A DNA stretch of 64,000 nt from Oxalobacteraceae bacterium OTU3CAMAD1 (GCA_024123915.1 CP099650.1:2666001-2730000); one strand, 5' to 3'; shown: positions 52,228-61,613, counted from the first letter of the stretch. The notes: generated by a model from the sequence alone, not told the origin. Numbers and translations are program-made.

Positions 52228-52938
52228 TCAATTTTGGCAGCTGACGTTCCAGGCCGTGTATTCGCCACGGTGCTTGCGCACCGCGACCGTGGCGGTAGTG
52301 TCGCGGTCGCTTTCAAACACCAGCCCGAACATCACCGGCGCGCCGGCCGTCGCGGCCGCCGGTTTCAGCGCGGCCAGCCGGAAGGTGAGGGCGCGCTGCC
52401 GCGCGCAGCCGGAGTTGCCGGCGAACAGCAGACGCGCGCGTATCAGCAGCTCGCGGTGCTGCCTCAGCAAGGCCGCCGCATCGGCCGGCGGCACGGCCTG
52501 ATCCATCAATACCGTATATCTGGCCGCCTGGCAGGGAATGCCCGGTTGCGCCAGCCACACATACCATTGCGGCGCCTCGGCGGCGTCGGTCCAGCGTTCG
52601 CCCGCAGGTTTGGCCGCATCGTAGATAAAGCTGGAGCGGATTTGCCTGCACAGATCCGGCGCCGAGCGGCGCGGCGCGGAGTCGACGCGGGCGATCACTT
52701 GCCATGGCTTGCCGCGCTGGCGTTCGATCTCGAACGAGGGCGCGAACAGCGGAGTGGCGCCCCACGGCCGCTGCGGCTGCGCCGCATTGCGGGCGCGGAA
52801 AAAGTCGTCGAAGGAGTCCCGTTCCTGCGCCGTCGGCGCGCGTTGTTCGATGCGCGGCTTGCCGGCTTTGTCGGGAGCGGCGCCGGCGCCCAGCGCGGTC
52901 AGCGACAGCGCGCACGAAATAACGAAGCGCCGCATCAT
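52228..52938 (-). CDS. exported protein of unknown function, third gene of the ompR-envZ operon
   Basis: A 236-residue protein with a signal peptide (MMRRFVISCALSLTALGAGA). No family is recognised. The mature part has at least four cysteines (PDLCRQIRSS, GIPCQAARYT, NSGCARQRA, NVSCQN), suggesting two disulfides in the periplasm, and an Arg/Pro-rich start. The ATG at 52938 overlaps the kinase stop by four bases (ATGA), so it is made with the sensor kinase and may act on the same pathway. The frame extends far upstream but inside envZ. Confidence 0.7.
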   Translation of the reverse strand: MMRRFVISCALSLTALGAGAAPDKAGKPRIEQRAPTAQERDSFDDFFRARNAAQPQRPWGATPLFAPSFEIERQRGKPWQVIARVDSAPRRSAPDLCRQIRSSFIYDAAKPAGERWTDAAEAPQWYVWLAQPGIPCQAARYTVLMDQAVPPADAAALLRQHRELLIRARLLFAGNSGCARQRALTFRLAALKPAAATAGAPVMFGLVFESDRDTTATVAVRKHRGEYTAWNVSCQN

Positions 52939-54308
52939 ACCGCCTTCATCGCGATCTGGATCACCAGGCCGCCGCCTACGCGGTTGCTCAAGGTCAGCTC
53001 GGCGCCGTGGCGCAGCAGCACGCGGTCGACGATGGCCAGCCCCAGTCCGGCGCCGTTGGCCTGGCCGCGCGCGGCGTCGAGCCGCGTGAAGGGCTTGAGC
53101 AGCTGTTCGATCTGGTCGTCCGGCACGCCGCAGCCATGGTCCCCCACCTCGATGACGACGCGCCTGGAGGCGCCCACGCCTTTCACGGCGCACTTGATGT
53201 CGATCTCGGTGACGTCGGTGTCCGGCGTTTTGCCGTAGCGGCGGGCGTTTTCGACCAGGTTGTTGAGCACCCGTTTCAGGTCGGTGCCGTTGCCCATCAC
53301 CTGGGCGTCGGCGGCGATGTCGGCGGTCACGCGCACGTCCTGCAGCCGCTCCGCTTCGTGCGCGGTGTCGGCCAGCAGTTCGCTGACGTCGACGTTGGTG
53401 AAGCTCGACGCCTCGGTCGGTTTGGCGTAGTCGAGGAACTGGCCGATGATGGCGTCCATCTGGCCGATGTCGGACTGGATGCCTTCGCGCGCCTCGTTCG
53501 ACAGATTGGCCATTTCCACTTCGAGCTGCATGCGCGCCAGCGGCGTGCGCAGGTCGTGCGAGATGCCGGCCAGGATCACGGCGCGGTCGGATTCGACTTG
53601 CCGAAGTTGGTCGACCATCTGGTTGAAGCTGCGGTTGGCCTCCATGATTTCGGCCGGGCCGCTTTCCGGCAGCGGGTCCGGCCGCTTGCCCTGGGCGAAG
53701 GCGCGGGTGGCCTTGGTCAGGCGGCGCAGCGGCAGGTTGATCAGGCTGGAGATGAAGGCCGCGCCGAGCAGCGAGACGACCGACACCACGCTGGCCCAGC
53801 CCAGCCACTGGATGCCCGTCAGGCCGCGTATGCGTTCGCGTTCGAGCATCAGCCAGTATCGGTCGTCGTCGATCTTGAAGCTGACCCAGAAGCCGGAGAC
53901 GCCATTGACTTTGGCCGAGAAGCGCGTGTCCGCGCCCAGCTTGGCCTTGACCAGTTTTTGGATGTCCGGCATCAGCGCGTTCTTCGGCGGCGGCTCGACC
54001 TTGTCGTCTTCCTCCAGCGGGAACACGCGGATGCCCTCGTTCGACACCAGGTCGAACAGCAGCTCGCGCCGCAGTTCGGGCGCGGAGTGGGTGAGGGCGG
54101 CGTGGGTGATGGTGACGACAGAGATCACCTGCGCGGAGATCTGCTGCACCTGCGGCTCATGCTGCACCACGCTGATCATGCCGACCCACGCGGTCATGCT
54201 GGTCGTCGTCAAGGCGCCGAGCAGGAAGAAGGTGCGCCAGAAAAGGCCGCTTTTCATGCTGGCCAGCCGAAAAGCGAAACGGAACTTCGAAAGAGACTTC
54301 ATGCGCAT
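52935..54308 (-). CDS. envZ: sensor histidine kinase, EnvZ-like
   Basis: A 457-residue inner-membrane kinase with helices at about 24-48 and 168-190 around a periplasmic domain of about 120 residues. HAMP is followed by HisKA with H251 in GISHDLRTPLARMQLEVEM, the EnvZ form of the H-box, and an ATPase domain (NLVENARRYG, DHGCGVPDDQ, GAGLGLAIVDRVLLRHG). It lies 18 bases downstream of ompR. E. coli EnvZ responds to osmolarity; here the stimulus is unknown. A second possible start is at 54302. Confidence 0.93.
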   Translation of the reverse strand: MRMKSLSKFRFAFRLASMKSGLFWRTFFLLGALTTTSMTAWVGMISVVQHEPQVQQISAQVISVVTITHAALTHSAPELRRELLFDLVSNEGIRVFPLEEDDKVEPPPKNALMPDIQKLVKAKLGADTRFSAKVNGVSGFWVSFKIDDDRYWLMLERERIRGLTGIQWLGWASVVSVVSLLGAAFISSLINLPLRRLTKATRAFAQGKRPDPLPESGPAEIMEANRSFNQMVDQLRQVESDRAVILAGISHDLRTPLARMQLEVEMANLSNEAREGIQSDIGQMDAIIGQFLDYAKPTEASSFTNVDVSELLADTAHEAERLQDVRVTADIAADAQVMGNGTDLKRVLNNLVENARRYGKTPDTDVTEIDIKCAVKGVGASRRVVIEVGDHGCGVPDDQIEQLLKPFTRLDAARGQANGAGLGLAIVDRVLLRHGAELTLSNRVGGGLVIQIAMKAV

Positions 54309-54326
54309 CTTCGCGGTTGTCGCGAC

Positions 54327-55094
54327 TTAGCGCGGCTGCCCCTCCGGGATGAACACGTAGCCCAGGCCCCAGACGGTCTGGATGTACAGCGGGCTCGATG
54401 GATCGGGCTCGATCAGTTTGCGCAGGCGCGAGATCTGCACATCCAGGCTGCGGTCGAACACTTCGTATTCGCGGCCGCGCGCCAGTTCCATCAGCTTCTC
54501 GCGCGACAGCGGCTGGCGCGCGTGGCGGGCGAATACTTTTAGTACCGAAAATTCGCCGGTGGTCAGCGGCACCGTCTCGCCGTTTTTCTTCAGCGTGCGC
54601 GTGCCGAGGTCCAGCACGAACTGGCCGAATTCGAACGATTGCGGCGTCTCCGACGGCGCGCCCGGAATCTCGTCCGGCCCCCGGCGGCGCAGCACGGCGC
54701 CGATGCGGGCCACCAGCTCGCGCGGGTTGAACGGCTTGGGCAGGTAGTCGTCGGCGCCCATTTCGAGGCCGACGATGCGGTCCACATCCTCGCCTTTGGC
54801 GGTCAGCATGATGATCGGCGTCTGGTCGCCGGCGCCGCGCAGGCGGCGGCAGATCGACAGGCCGTCCTCGCCGGGCAGCATCAAGTCCAGCACCAACAGG
54901 TCGTAGCGCTCGCGCAGCCACAGCTTGTTCATGGCGGTCGCGCTTTCGGCGGTGAAGACGTTGAAGCCTTGTTCGGTCAAGTAGCGCCGCAGCAGATCGC
55001 GCAGACGAACGTCGTCGTCCACAACCATGATCTTGGCCTGGTGGCCGTGCTGGTTGGCGGAGTTGTTGCCGGATTCAGTCGTTGTACTGGTCAT
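54327..55094 (-). CDS. ompR: response regulator OmpR
   Basis: A 255-residue regulator. The receiver domain has VVDDDVRLRDLL, phospho-acceptor D70 in LVLDLMLPGEDG and K120 in LPKPFNPREL. The winged helix has LTTGEFSVLKVFARHARQPL, SREKLMELARGREYEVFDRS and VWGLGYVFIP, all close to OmpR. The N-terminus is about 15 residues longer than in E. coli and rich in Ser/Thr/Asn. Divergent from a small exported-protein gene; TTACAAA repeats in between resemble OmpR-family sites. Confidence 0.95.
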   Translation of the reverse strand: MTSTTTESGNNSANQHGHQAKIMVVDDDVRLRDLLRRYLTEQGFNVFTAESATAMNKLWLRERYDLLVLDLMLPGEDGLSICRRLRGAGDQTPIIMLTAKGEDVDRIVGLEMGADDYLPKPFNPRELVARIGAVLRRRGPDEIPGAPSETPQSFEFGQFVLDLGTRTLKKNGETVPLTTGEFSVLKVFARHARQPLSREKLMELARGREYEVFDRSLDVQISRLRKLIEPDPSSPLYIQTVWGLGYVFIPEGQPR

Positions 55095-55172
55095 TTGCTC
55101 TGTCAGAATTGTCTTATTGATGTCGCTATGGTAACGTCATATCCGTTTTGCGAAAACGTCTATGACGACCCA

Positions 55173-55189
55173 TTACAAAGTGTTACAAA
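55173..55189. promoter_or_regulatory. direct repeat TTACAAA with 10-base period, OmpR-type site candidate
   Basis: TTACAAA at 55173-55179 and again at 55183-55189, one helical turn apart, then TTTACCC. OmpR-family regulators bind tandem half-sites with this spacing. It lies between ompR (start 55094) and the small exported protein gene (55266), 76 bases upstream of the latter's start. Confidence 0.5.
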
Positions 55190-55265
55190 CTTTACCCAAT
55201 TGGTCTTACCCCCTCGGTTAAAGCATCATACACTTCAAGCACGGATTCAGCTTTTTAGGAACATC

Positions 55266-55664
55266 ATGTTCATCGATCACAAAAAAATACACGCGGCAGC
55301 AAGCGCATCTTTTTGCGTTCGATCCACCATGGGTGCGCTATTGCTGTGTTGCGGTTTGCTGGGGGGCGGGCATGCCTATGCCGAGCCCGGCGATGGGCCG
55401 CGCCGCGAGGATGGCCGGCCCCCGGCCGTGCAGCAGAACCAGCGCCAGGCCGATCCGCGCCAGGCCGACCAGCAGCGCCAGGTCGACCAGCGCAACAGCT
55501 ACGAGGCCCGTGCTGAAGAGCAACGCCGCGCGATGCAGGAGGCCAGCCGCAACGCCGAGATGAACCGCCGCGTCGGCCGTTTGACGCCGGACGAACGTCG
55601 CGATCTGCGCCGCCAGATCAACGAAGTCGGTCAGGATATCTACGCCAATCCGCCACGCCGCTAA
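55266..55664 (+). CDS. small exported Gln/Arg-rich protein
   Basis: A 132-residue protein with a signal peptide (about 1-39, ending GGGHAYAEP). The mature part is a highly charged, Gln/Arg/Asp-rich stretch (about 45-100) followed by the helical motif LTPDERRDLRRQINEVGQDI. I recognise no named family. AGGAAC precedes the ATG. It is divergent from ompR with likely OmpR-type sites upstream, so it may be an envelope stress or osmotic response protein. The long frame upstream of 55266 is shadow of ompR. Confidence 0.65.
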   Translation: MFIDHKKIHAAASASFCVRSTMGALLLCCGLLGGGHAYAEPGDGPRREDGRPPAVQQNQRQADPRQADQQRQVDQRNSYEARAEEQRRAMQEASRNAEMNRRVGRLTPDERRDLRRQINEVGQDIYANPPRR

Positions 55665-55916
55665 GCGCCGGCCGGGACTGTCCCGGCCACGCCTGTTCCA
55701 CTTTCGCCTTCGCCTGATTGCTTCCCTTTTTTCGCGTTCCGGGCCCGATTCGGGCCCGTTTGACGCGCGAAATATCAAATCGTTATTGATCTGTGACAAT
55801 AACATCACGGTTGTAGAGTTTTTACCACGAATATCGCTTTCTTTTTCTTTGTCTGTGTGTAATATTAATTAATTGCACGCAATGCCCTTCGGCCGCGTGA
55901 CGCCTGGAGGAAAATC

Positions 55917-57812
55917 GTGGTTCAAGACGTTGCTCCCGCAGCGCCCCTTCCCGTTGGCGAGCCATCGGCTCCCGACGCCGGCCTGCCTATCGGTTTGGTC
56001 CGGAGAACCGACGGCATTTATATCGATGTCGGCCTGCCGCAGCCGGCGCTGATCGCCGCGATCAACCAGGTGTTCCGCGCCGGCTTCTATCTGGCGGGCC
56101 TCAATTATCCGTTGATGATCAAGGCGCTGTACGGCGTCGGCCCCGATCTGGGCGCGGTTCAGGCGGCGCGCCTGTGCGACGACGTGCGCCTGATCGACCC
56201 GCTGCGCGTTCCGCTGTACAAAAATCCCAAGATGGGACACGGCTACGCCGAATACTACTTCGAGCCGCTGTATCTGGACGAGGAGGTCCTCCCCGACGGC
56301 ACCGTGATCCCGGAGCGCCAGACCCGCCTGGACGTGGACGAATTCGTCGCCGACATGTGGGGCAAGGGCATACAGTTCGGTATCGACGTAGCGGCGGTGG
56401 CGTCGGCGATGGCGGCCTCCAAGCCGGACCGCATCACCTTCGCCACCGATCTGGAGCCCGAGCCGGGACAGAACGCGACCGTGATGGAGGTGTCGTCCGA
56501 CCTGCACCGCAGCGACGCGCCCAAGGCGCGCGCCGACGGCCGCATCGATCTGCAAAGTTTTCAGAACCGCTTCCCGCAGATCAAGGCGAATGCCAGGCTG
56601 CTGAAAAAAGTGCCGGCCGTGCCCGGGCAGCCAGGCTTCGACCTGTCCGGACGCATGACGGCGCCGGAGCCGCCGCAGGACCTGACCTTGCGCTTCTATG
56701 CCGGCGACGGCACCGAGGCGCAAACCCTGGAAGACGGCGAATACCTGGTGTCCACGCGCGAGGGTTTCCTGAGCGTGGACTCGAAGTCCAACCGCATTTC
56801 CATCACCGACAAAATCGTCAGCACGGAAGGCGTGAGCGGGCGCACCACGGGCAACCTGCAGTTGGCGGGCGCCTACGAGGAATACGGCGACGTGCAGGAA
56901 CAGCGCGACGTCACCGGCGGCGACATCACGGTGCACGGCAATGTCTACGGAAATATCCATTCGCGCGGCGGCGTCGTGGTGCTGGACCAGAACCTGGTCA
57001 GCGGCAGCGTGCAAAACGCGCTGGGATCGATCAGCATCGCCGGCGTGGCGTCGAATTCGGTGATCCACACCAGCGGCGGCGCGATCACGATAGGGCGCGC
57101 CGAGAATTGCGTCATTTCCGGCAGCAGCGTCAAGATCGAGGAAGCCTCCAATTGCGAGATCATCGCCGACGAGGTGCTGATCTCGGTGGCCGAGGGCTGC
57201 GCGGTGGCCGGCCGCAACGTGGAAATCGAGAGTGCCGGCCCACGCCGCCGCACCGAGATGATCATCCACGTGCTGGTGCGCGACGTGAAGCGGTTCGACG
57301 AGGAGATCGCCGAACTCGATCTGCGCCTGGCCGATTTCGCGCAGACCATCCTCACCGCGGAGCAGGAAGGCGCACGCATCTCCGCGCTGCCCGATGTGCG
57401 CCGCTATCTGGCGCTGGCGGTCAAACTGCGCACCCAGGAATTGACCCTGACGCCCGAGCAGGGCCAATTCCTGCGCAAGATCGCCGGCGCCGTGGCGACC
57501 GAGATCCAGTCGATCGAGCAGTTGAAGAAGGAGATCCAGGCTGTCCAGACGCAGCAAACGCTGTTGCGGGACCGGCTGGCGCGGGTGATCGAGCAGAAGG
57601 TGGCTGCGGCCGGCGTGGCGCGTTGCGGCCTGCACATGGTCAGCGGCGAGACCACAGTGCGCACCATGCCTTTCCCGGCCGACGGTGCGTCGTTGACGCT
57701 GTTGCCGCCCAAGGAGATCAAGCAGCGCCTGCGCGGCACGCCGAACGGCGGCGAGATGCTGTTTTGCGACAGCGCCGGATCGCTCGATTGGCACCTCGAC
57801 CCGCGCGCGTAG
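55917..57812 (+). CDS. FapA (DUF342) family protein, first of two paralogues
   Basis: A 631-residue cytoplasmic protein with an N-terminal alpha/beta region (about 1-170) and a FapA/DUF342 part. The right-handed beta-helix repeats lie at about 285-450 (GEYLVSTREGFLSV, GRTTGNLQLAG, GGDITVHGNVYGNI, GSISIAGVA, ASNCEIIADEV, VAEGCAVAGRNVE). A coiled coil follows (about 460-565). FapA-type proteins have been linked to flagellar assembly and polar localisation in Vibrio. The start is GTG at 55917 with TGGAGG upstream. An AT-rich stretch (55780-55880) probably holds its promoter. A paralogue follows. Confidence 0.85.
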   Translation: MVQDVAPAAPLPVGEPSAPDAGLPIGLVRRTDGIYIDVGLPQPALIAAINQVFRAGFYLAGLNYPLMIKALYGVGPDLGAVQAARLCDDVRLIDPLRVPLYKNPKMGHGYAEYYFEPLYLDEEVLPDGTVIPERQTRLDVDEFVADMWGKGIQFGIDVAAVASAMAASKPDRITFATDLEPEPGQNATVMEVSSDLHRSDAPKARADGRIDLQSFQNRFPQIKANARLLKKVPAVPGQPGFDLSGRMTAPEPPQDLTLRFYAGDGTEAQTLEDGEYLVSTREGFLSVDSKSNRISITDKIVSTEGVSGRTTGNLQLAGAYEEYGDVQEQRDVTGGDITVHGNVYGNIHSRGGVVVLDQNLVSGSVQNALGSISIAGVASNSVIHTSGGAITIGRAENCVISGSSVKIEEASNCEIIADEVLISVAEGCAVAGRNVEIESAGPRRRTEMIIHVLVRDVKRFDEEIAELDLRLADFAQTILTAEQEGARISALPDVRRYLALAVKLRTQELTLTPEQGQFLRKIAGAVATEIQSIEQLKKEIQAVQTQQTLLRDRLARVIEQKVAAAGVARCGLHMVSGETTVRTMPFPADGASLTLLPPKEIKQRLRGTPNGGEMLFCDSAGSLDWHLDPRA

Positions 57813-57826
57813 ATATCGACCAACCA

Positions 57827-57847
57827 GGCCGACTAGCCGGCCGTTTT
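57827..57847 (+). terminator. weak terminator candidate between the FapA genes
   Basis: GGCCG and CGGCC form a five-pair stem with a six-base loop, followed by GTTTT. Short stem and short T-run make this a weak signal. Confidence 0.3.
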
Positions 57848-57971
57848 GCGCGCAGACGCTTTGCAGCCCGACAACGCGCGCGCACAATGCCATGCGTTCA
57901 TGCTAATCTACAAATAACATTAAAAAAGTGAAGGAGCGCCGGCTCCGACGTACATCTTCGTGGGGACTACC

Positions 57972-59840
57972 GTGTCAGACGACGCAACGACGCTGGAACA
58001 AACTGCGGACGGGGATTTGCCCGCGGCGATCGTCAAGCGCGATGACGGCGTTTATTTCGATGCCGAGGCGACGGCGGTATCATGCGTCGCGGCGGTCAGC
58101 CAGGTTTTCCTCGGCGGCGCCTACTTCGCGGGCCTCGACTACGCCGTCTTCACCAGAATGCTGTATAACTGCGGTCCCGAGCTGCCCGCCAACCTGGCCG
58201 GCAAGCCGCTCTTGCGCTTCGCCGACAGCATCGAGCCGTTTCACTCCGTGCGCCGCGCCCTGTACAAGACCGTCAAGATCATCGGCGGCGAGGCCGAATA
58301 CTATTTCGAGCCGGTGTTCTTCGAGGTCCCCGACCTGCCGCCGCAACCGGCGCGGTTGAAGTTCGACGAATTCGTCGCCGACATGTGGGGCAAGGGCATA
58401 CGCTTCGGGATCGACGCGCCGGCCGTGCGCGACGTGATCGTCACCGGGCGTCTGGCGCGCATCATCGTCGCGCGCCGCCTCAACGTCGTGCCGGGGCGCG
58501 ACGCTACCATCGTGGAAGTGTCGCGCGACATCCACCGCAGCAACGCGCCGCGCGAGACGCCGGACGGCAAGCTCGATCTGCAGACCTTCCAGAATCGCTT
58601 CCCGCAGGTTAAACCCAACGTCAAGCTGCTGCGCAAGGTGCCGCGCACGCCTGGGGTGCGCGGCTTCGAGTTGTCCGGCGTGGTGCTGGAGCCGCCGGTG
58701 CCGCGCGATATCGAGCTGACCTCCGTGGCCGGCGCCGGGACGGTGATCGAAAACCTGCGCGATGGCGAGTACCTGGTGTCGGCGGTCGAGGGCTTCCTGA
58801 GCGTGGAGCCGGGCAGCAAGCGCATCTCGATCGGCCCGAAGATCATCAGCCGGGAAGGGGTGAGCGCGCGCACCACCGGCAACCTGCAGCTGACCGGCGA
58901 GTACGAGGAATTCGGCGACGTGCAGGACCAGCGTTCGGTCGACGGCGGCAACATCACCATCCACGGCAACGTCTTCGGCAATATCAGCTCGCGCGGCGGC
59001 GACATCGTCCTGGGCCGCAACCTGATGGGCGGCACCGCCATCAACGCCGAAGGGGCGATCCGCGTGAAGGGCGTGGCCTCCGGCGCCGTGCTGCAGACCA
59101 AACGGGGCGAGGTGGCGCTGGCGCGGGCCGAGAGCTGCATCATCTCCGGCACGCGGGTGGTGATCGGCGAGGCAAGCAACTGCGAGATCATGGCCGACGA
59201 GGTGATCATCAAGGTGGCCGAGGGCTGCGCGATCGCCGCCCGCAAGATCGAGATCATCCACGCCGGCCCGCGCAAGCAAAGCGAGATGCTGCTTTACACG
59301 CTGGTGCCGGACATGACGAAGTTCGACAGGAAAATCGCCGAGCTGCTGCCCAAGGTGTCGCAGGCGCTGCGCGACGCGGAGCAGCGCAAGGCGGAAATGG
59401 ACGCCATCACCGGCCAGCCGGAGGTGCGCAATTATCTGAACCTGGCGACCCGGGTGCGCAAGCGCGAGGTGATACTGACCACGGAGCAGGAACCCTTGTT
59501 CCACAAGATGGCGACGGCGGTGGGGCCGTCGCTGCGCGCGGTCGCCAAGATCTCGCTGGCGATCAAGGCGGCGCAAGTGCAGCAGGAGCAGGCGCAGGAA
59601 GAGGTCAACCAGGTGGAACGCGACAAGCACGCGTTGAAGAACGGTTCGCGCTGCACCGTCCACATGCTGACCGGCGACGTGCTGGCGCGGACGATGAGTT
59701 TCGTGCCGGACGGCCCGCCGCCCTACGACCGCCCGGCGAAGGAACTGAAAGCCAAAGTGCGCGGCGCCGACGCCGGCATGACAAAAATCTTCTCCGGCCA
59801 CACAGGCCCGATCAACTGGTCGCTCGCTGGAGACTCCTAA
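57972..59840 (+). CDS. FapA (DUF342) family protein, second paralogue
   Basis: A 622-residue protein that matches the first FapA gene along its length, including FDEFVADMWGKGI, RTTGNLQLTGEYEEFGDVQD, HGNVFGNISSRGGDIVLG, ASNCEIMADEV and the C-terminal coiled coil. The two clearly arose by duplication but have diverged in the N- and C-terminal parts. I use GTG at 57972 (GGGGAC upstream; the protein then begins MSDDATTLEQ) although a GTG at 57960 is also possible. Its stop overlaps the convergent LysR gene by four bases. Confidence 0.83.
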   Translation: MSDDATTLEQTADGDLPAAIVKRDDGVYFDAEATAVSCVAAVSQVFLGGAYFAGLDYAVFTRMLYNCGPELPANLAGKPLLRFADSIEPFHSVRRALYKTVKIIGGEAEYYFEPVFFEVPDLPPQPARLKFDEFVADMWGKGIRFGIDAPAVRDVIVTGRLARIIVARRLNVVPGRDATIVEVSRDIHRSNAPRETPDGKLDLQTFQNRFPQVKPNVKLLRKVPRTPGVRGFELSGVVLEPPVPRDIELTSVAGAGTVIENLRDGEYLVSAVEGFLSVEPGSKRISIGPKIISREGVSARTTGNLQLTGEYEEFGDVQDQRSVDGGNITIHGNVFGNISSRGGDIVLGRNLMGGTAINAEGAIRVKGVASGAVLQTKRGEVALARAESCIISGTRVVIGEASNCEIMADEVIIKVAEGCAIAARKIEIIHAGPRKQSEMLLYTLVPDMTKFDRKIAELLPKVSQALRDAEQRKAEMDAITGQPEVRNYLNLATRVRKREVILTTEQEPLFHKMATAVGPSLRAVAKISLAIKAAQVQQEQAQEEVNQVERDKHALKNGSRCTVHMLTGDVLARTMSFVPDGPPPYDRPAKELKAKVRGADAGMTKIFSGHTGPINWSLAGDS

Positions 59841-60733
59841 CCCCGCCGCAACACCGCGACCAGCTCCCGCACATGCAGGGGCAACGCCGCATGATCGCGC
59901 ACGCAGATCAGCAGCTTGCGATCGGCCCAATCGTCATTCAACGCCACCACCCGCAGCGCCTCCAGGTCCGAGCTGCGCCGCGCCGCCGTCTCCGGCAATA
60001 TCGCCACGCCGGCGCCGCTGGCGACCATCCGGCAAACCGCCTCGAAGCTGCGCAACCTGATCTTGCAATGCATCTGGCGTCCCAGCCGCGACGCCTGCTC
60101 GGCCGCGTACTGCTGCAAAGCGCTGTCGCCCGCCAAACCGATGAAATCCTGGTCCAGCGCATCGGCGAACAGCACGCCGCGCCGCTTGCCGATGCGCTGC
60201 GCCAGCGGATGTTTGCGCGCCATCACCAGCACCAATGGATCGTCACGGAACGGCAAGGTTTGCAGCGCCGCGCTGTCCACCGCATCGGTGACGATACCGA
60301 CATCGGCGGCGCCGTCGGTGACGGCCCGCACGATGTCGCGGCTAAGCCGTTCCTCCAGATCGATGCTCAGTTGCGGGTGGCTGGCCAGGAAGCCGGCCAG
60401 CGCCTCCGGCAGGAATTCGGTCATCGCCGAGGTGTTACAGAGCAGGCGCACCTGCCTTTTCAGGCCGGAGCCGAATTGGGCCAGGTCCGCGCGCATGTCG
60501 TCCAGCTGGCGGGCGATGGCGCGGGCGTGATGGAGCAGCGCGCGTCCCGCCTCGGTGGGCTCGGCGCCGCGCCGTCCGCGCTCCAGCAGCGCCAGGTTCA
60601 AGCCTTCCTCCATCCCATGTATGCGGGCACTGGCCGAGGGCAGCGACAGGTGCGCCAGCTTGGCGCCGGCGGTGATGCTGCCGCTTTCGGCGATATGGAC
60701 GAATAATTTGAGGTCGATCAGGTCGAAGCGCAT
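59837..60733 (-). CDS. LysR-family transcriptional regulator
   Basis: A 298-residue LysR protein with the helix-turn-helix at about 3-62 (DLIDLKLFVHIAESGSITAG, then LSLPSASARIHGMEE) and a substrate-binding domain (QVRLLCNTSAMTEFLPEAL, GAADVGIVTDAVD, GAGVAILPETAA). It resembles the group found next to TauE/SafE-type exporters. It is divergent from such a gene across 82 bases and presumably controls it. Its end overlaps the convergent FapA gene. Confidence 0.92.
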   Translation of the reverse strand: MRFDLIDLKLFVHIAESGSITAGAKLAHLSLPSASARIHGMEEGLNLALLERGRRGAEPTEAGRALLHHARAIARQLDDMRADLAQFGSGLKRQVRLLCNTSAMTEFLPEALAGFLASHPQLSIDLEERLSRDIVRAVTDGAADVGIVTDAVDSAALQTLPFRDDPLVLVMARKHPLAQRIGKRRGVLFADALDQDFIGLAGDSALQQYAAEQASRLGRQMHCKIRLRSFEAVCRMVASGAGVAILPETAARRSSDLEALRVVALNDDWADRKLLICVRDHAALPLHVRELVAVLRRG

Positions 60734-60815
60734 GGTTCAGCCTACGGATAATGTGAAGTCAGGCTAAGTATATTCCACATTCCCAGGCAAGCTCCCGGAG
60801 TGCAGAATAGCCCCC

Positions 60816-61598
60816 ATGAATACATCGACACTTTTTATCGCATTGGTTTTTGTGCTTGCTGGCCTGGTGAAAGGCGTCACAGGAATGGGCCTGCCGACGG
60901 TGGCGATGGCGTTGCTGACATTGACCTTGCCACCGTTGGAAGCGGCGGCGCTGCTGATCGTGCCTTCGGCTGTGACGAATGTATGGCAGCTGGCCAAGGG
61001 GCCGGCGCTGTACCCGCTCTGGCTGCGCCTGCGGACCTTGCTGGCGGCCGTCTGCGTGGGTACGGCGGCGGGAGGGTGGCTGCTGTCGCCGCCGCCCCAG
61101 GACGATTTCATCGTTTCCGGCGCAGCGGGCATGTCCAGCGGCGCCTGGGCGTCGGTGGTGCTCGGGCTGGCGTTGGCGGCCTACGGCGCGCTGGGTTTGA
61201 GCGGCTGGCGCGGACGCGTGGCGCCGCGCGCGGAGCCGTGGGCCGGGCCGTTGGCCGGCGCCGCCACCGGTGTGCTGGCTGGCATAACGGGAGTGTTCGT
61301 CATGCCGGTCGCTCCCTATCTGCAAGCGCTCAATCTGGAGAAGGATGATCTGGTGCAGGCGCTGGGACTGGCCTTCACCGTCTCGACCTTGGCGCTGGCC
61401 GTGGTGTTGACCTGCCGGGGAAACTGGCAGGCGTCGGCCGCCGGCGGATCGGTGTTGGCGCTGCTGCCCGCCGGCGCGGGCATGATGCTGGGGCAGTGGC
61501 TGCGCGGCCGCATGCCGGCGGCCATGTTTCGGCGTTGCTTTTTTATTAGCCTGCTGGCGCTGGGCGCGCATCAGTGCCTGCGCGTCGCCATTGGGTGA
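60816..61598 (+). CDS. TauE/SafE family anion exporter
   Basis: A 260-residue inner-membrane protein with seven to eight helices. The two internal repeats start with GLVKGVTGMGLPTVAMALL and GVLAGITGVFVMPVAPYLQA, the G-x-G-x-G-hydrophobic-P pattern of the TauE/SafE (DUF81) family, which exports sulfite, sulfoacetate or related organosulfur anions. Substrate not determinable. The ribosome site is weak. Controlled probably by the divergent LysR gene. Confidence 0.88.
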   Translation: MNTSTLFIALVFVLAGLVKGVTGMGLPTVAMALLTLTLPPLEAAALLIVPSAVTNVWQLAKGPALYPLWLRLRTLLAAVCVGTAAGGWLLSPPPQDDFIVSGAAGMSSGAWASVVLGLALAAYGALGLSGWRGRVAPRAEPWAGPLAGAATGVLAGITGVFVMPVAPYLQALNLEKDDLVQALGLAFTVSTLALAVVLTCRGNWQASAAGGSVLALLPAGAGMMLGQWLRGRMPAAMFRRCFFISLLALGAHQCLRVAIG

Positions 61599-61613
61599 CG
61601 CAATAGGGCGACG

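Noticed and set aside
52228..53808. A 526-codon minus-strand frame that would fuse the third gene to a protein inside envZ
   Set aside because: The upstream part is an out-of-frame Arg-rich translation of the kinase gene. The ATGA overlap and the signal peptide fix the start at 52938.
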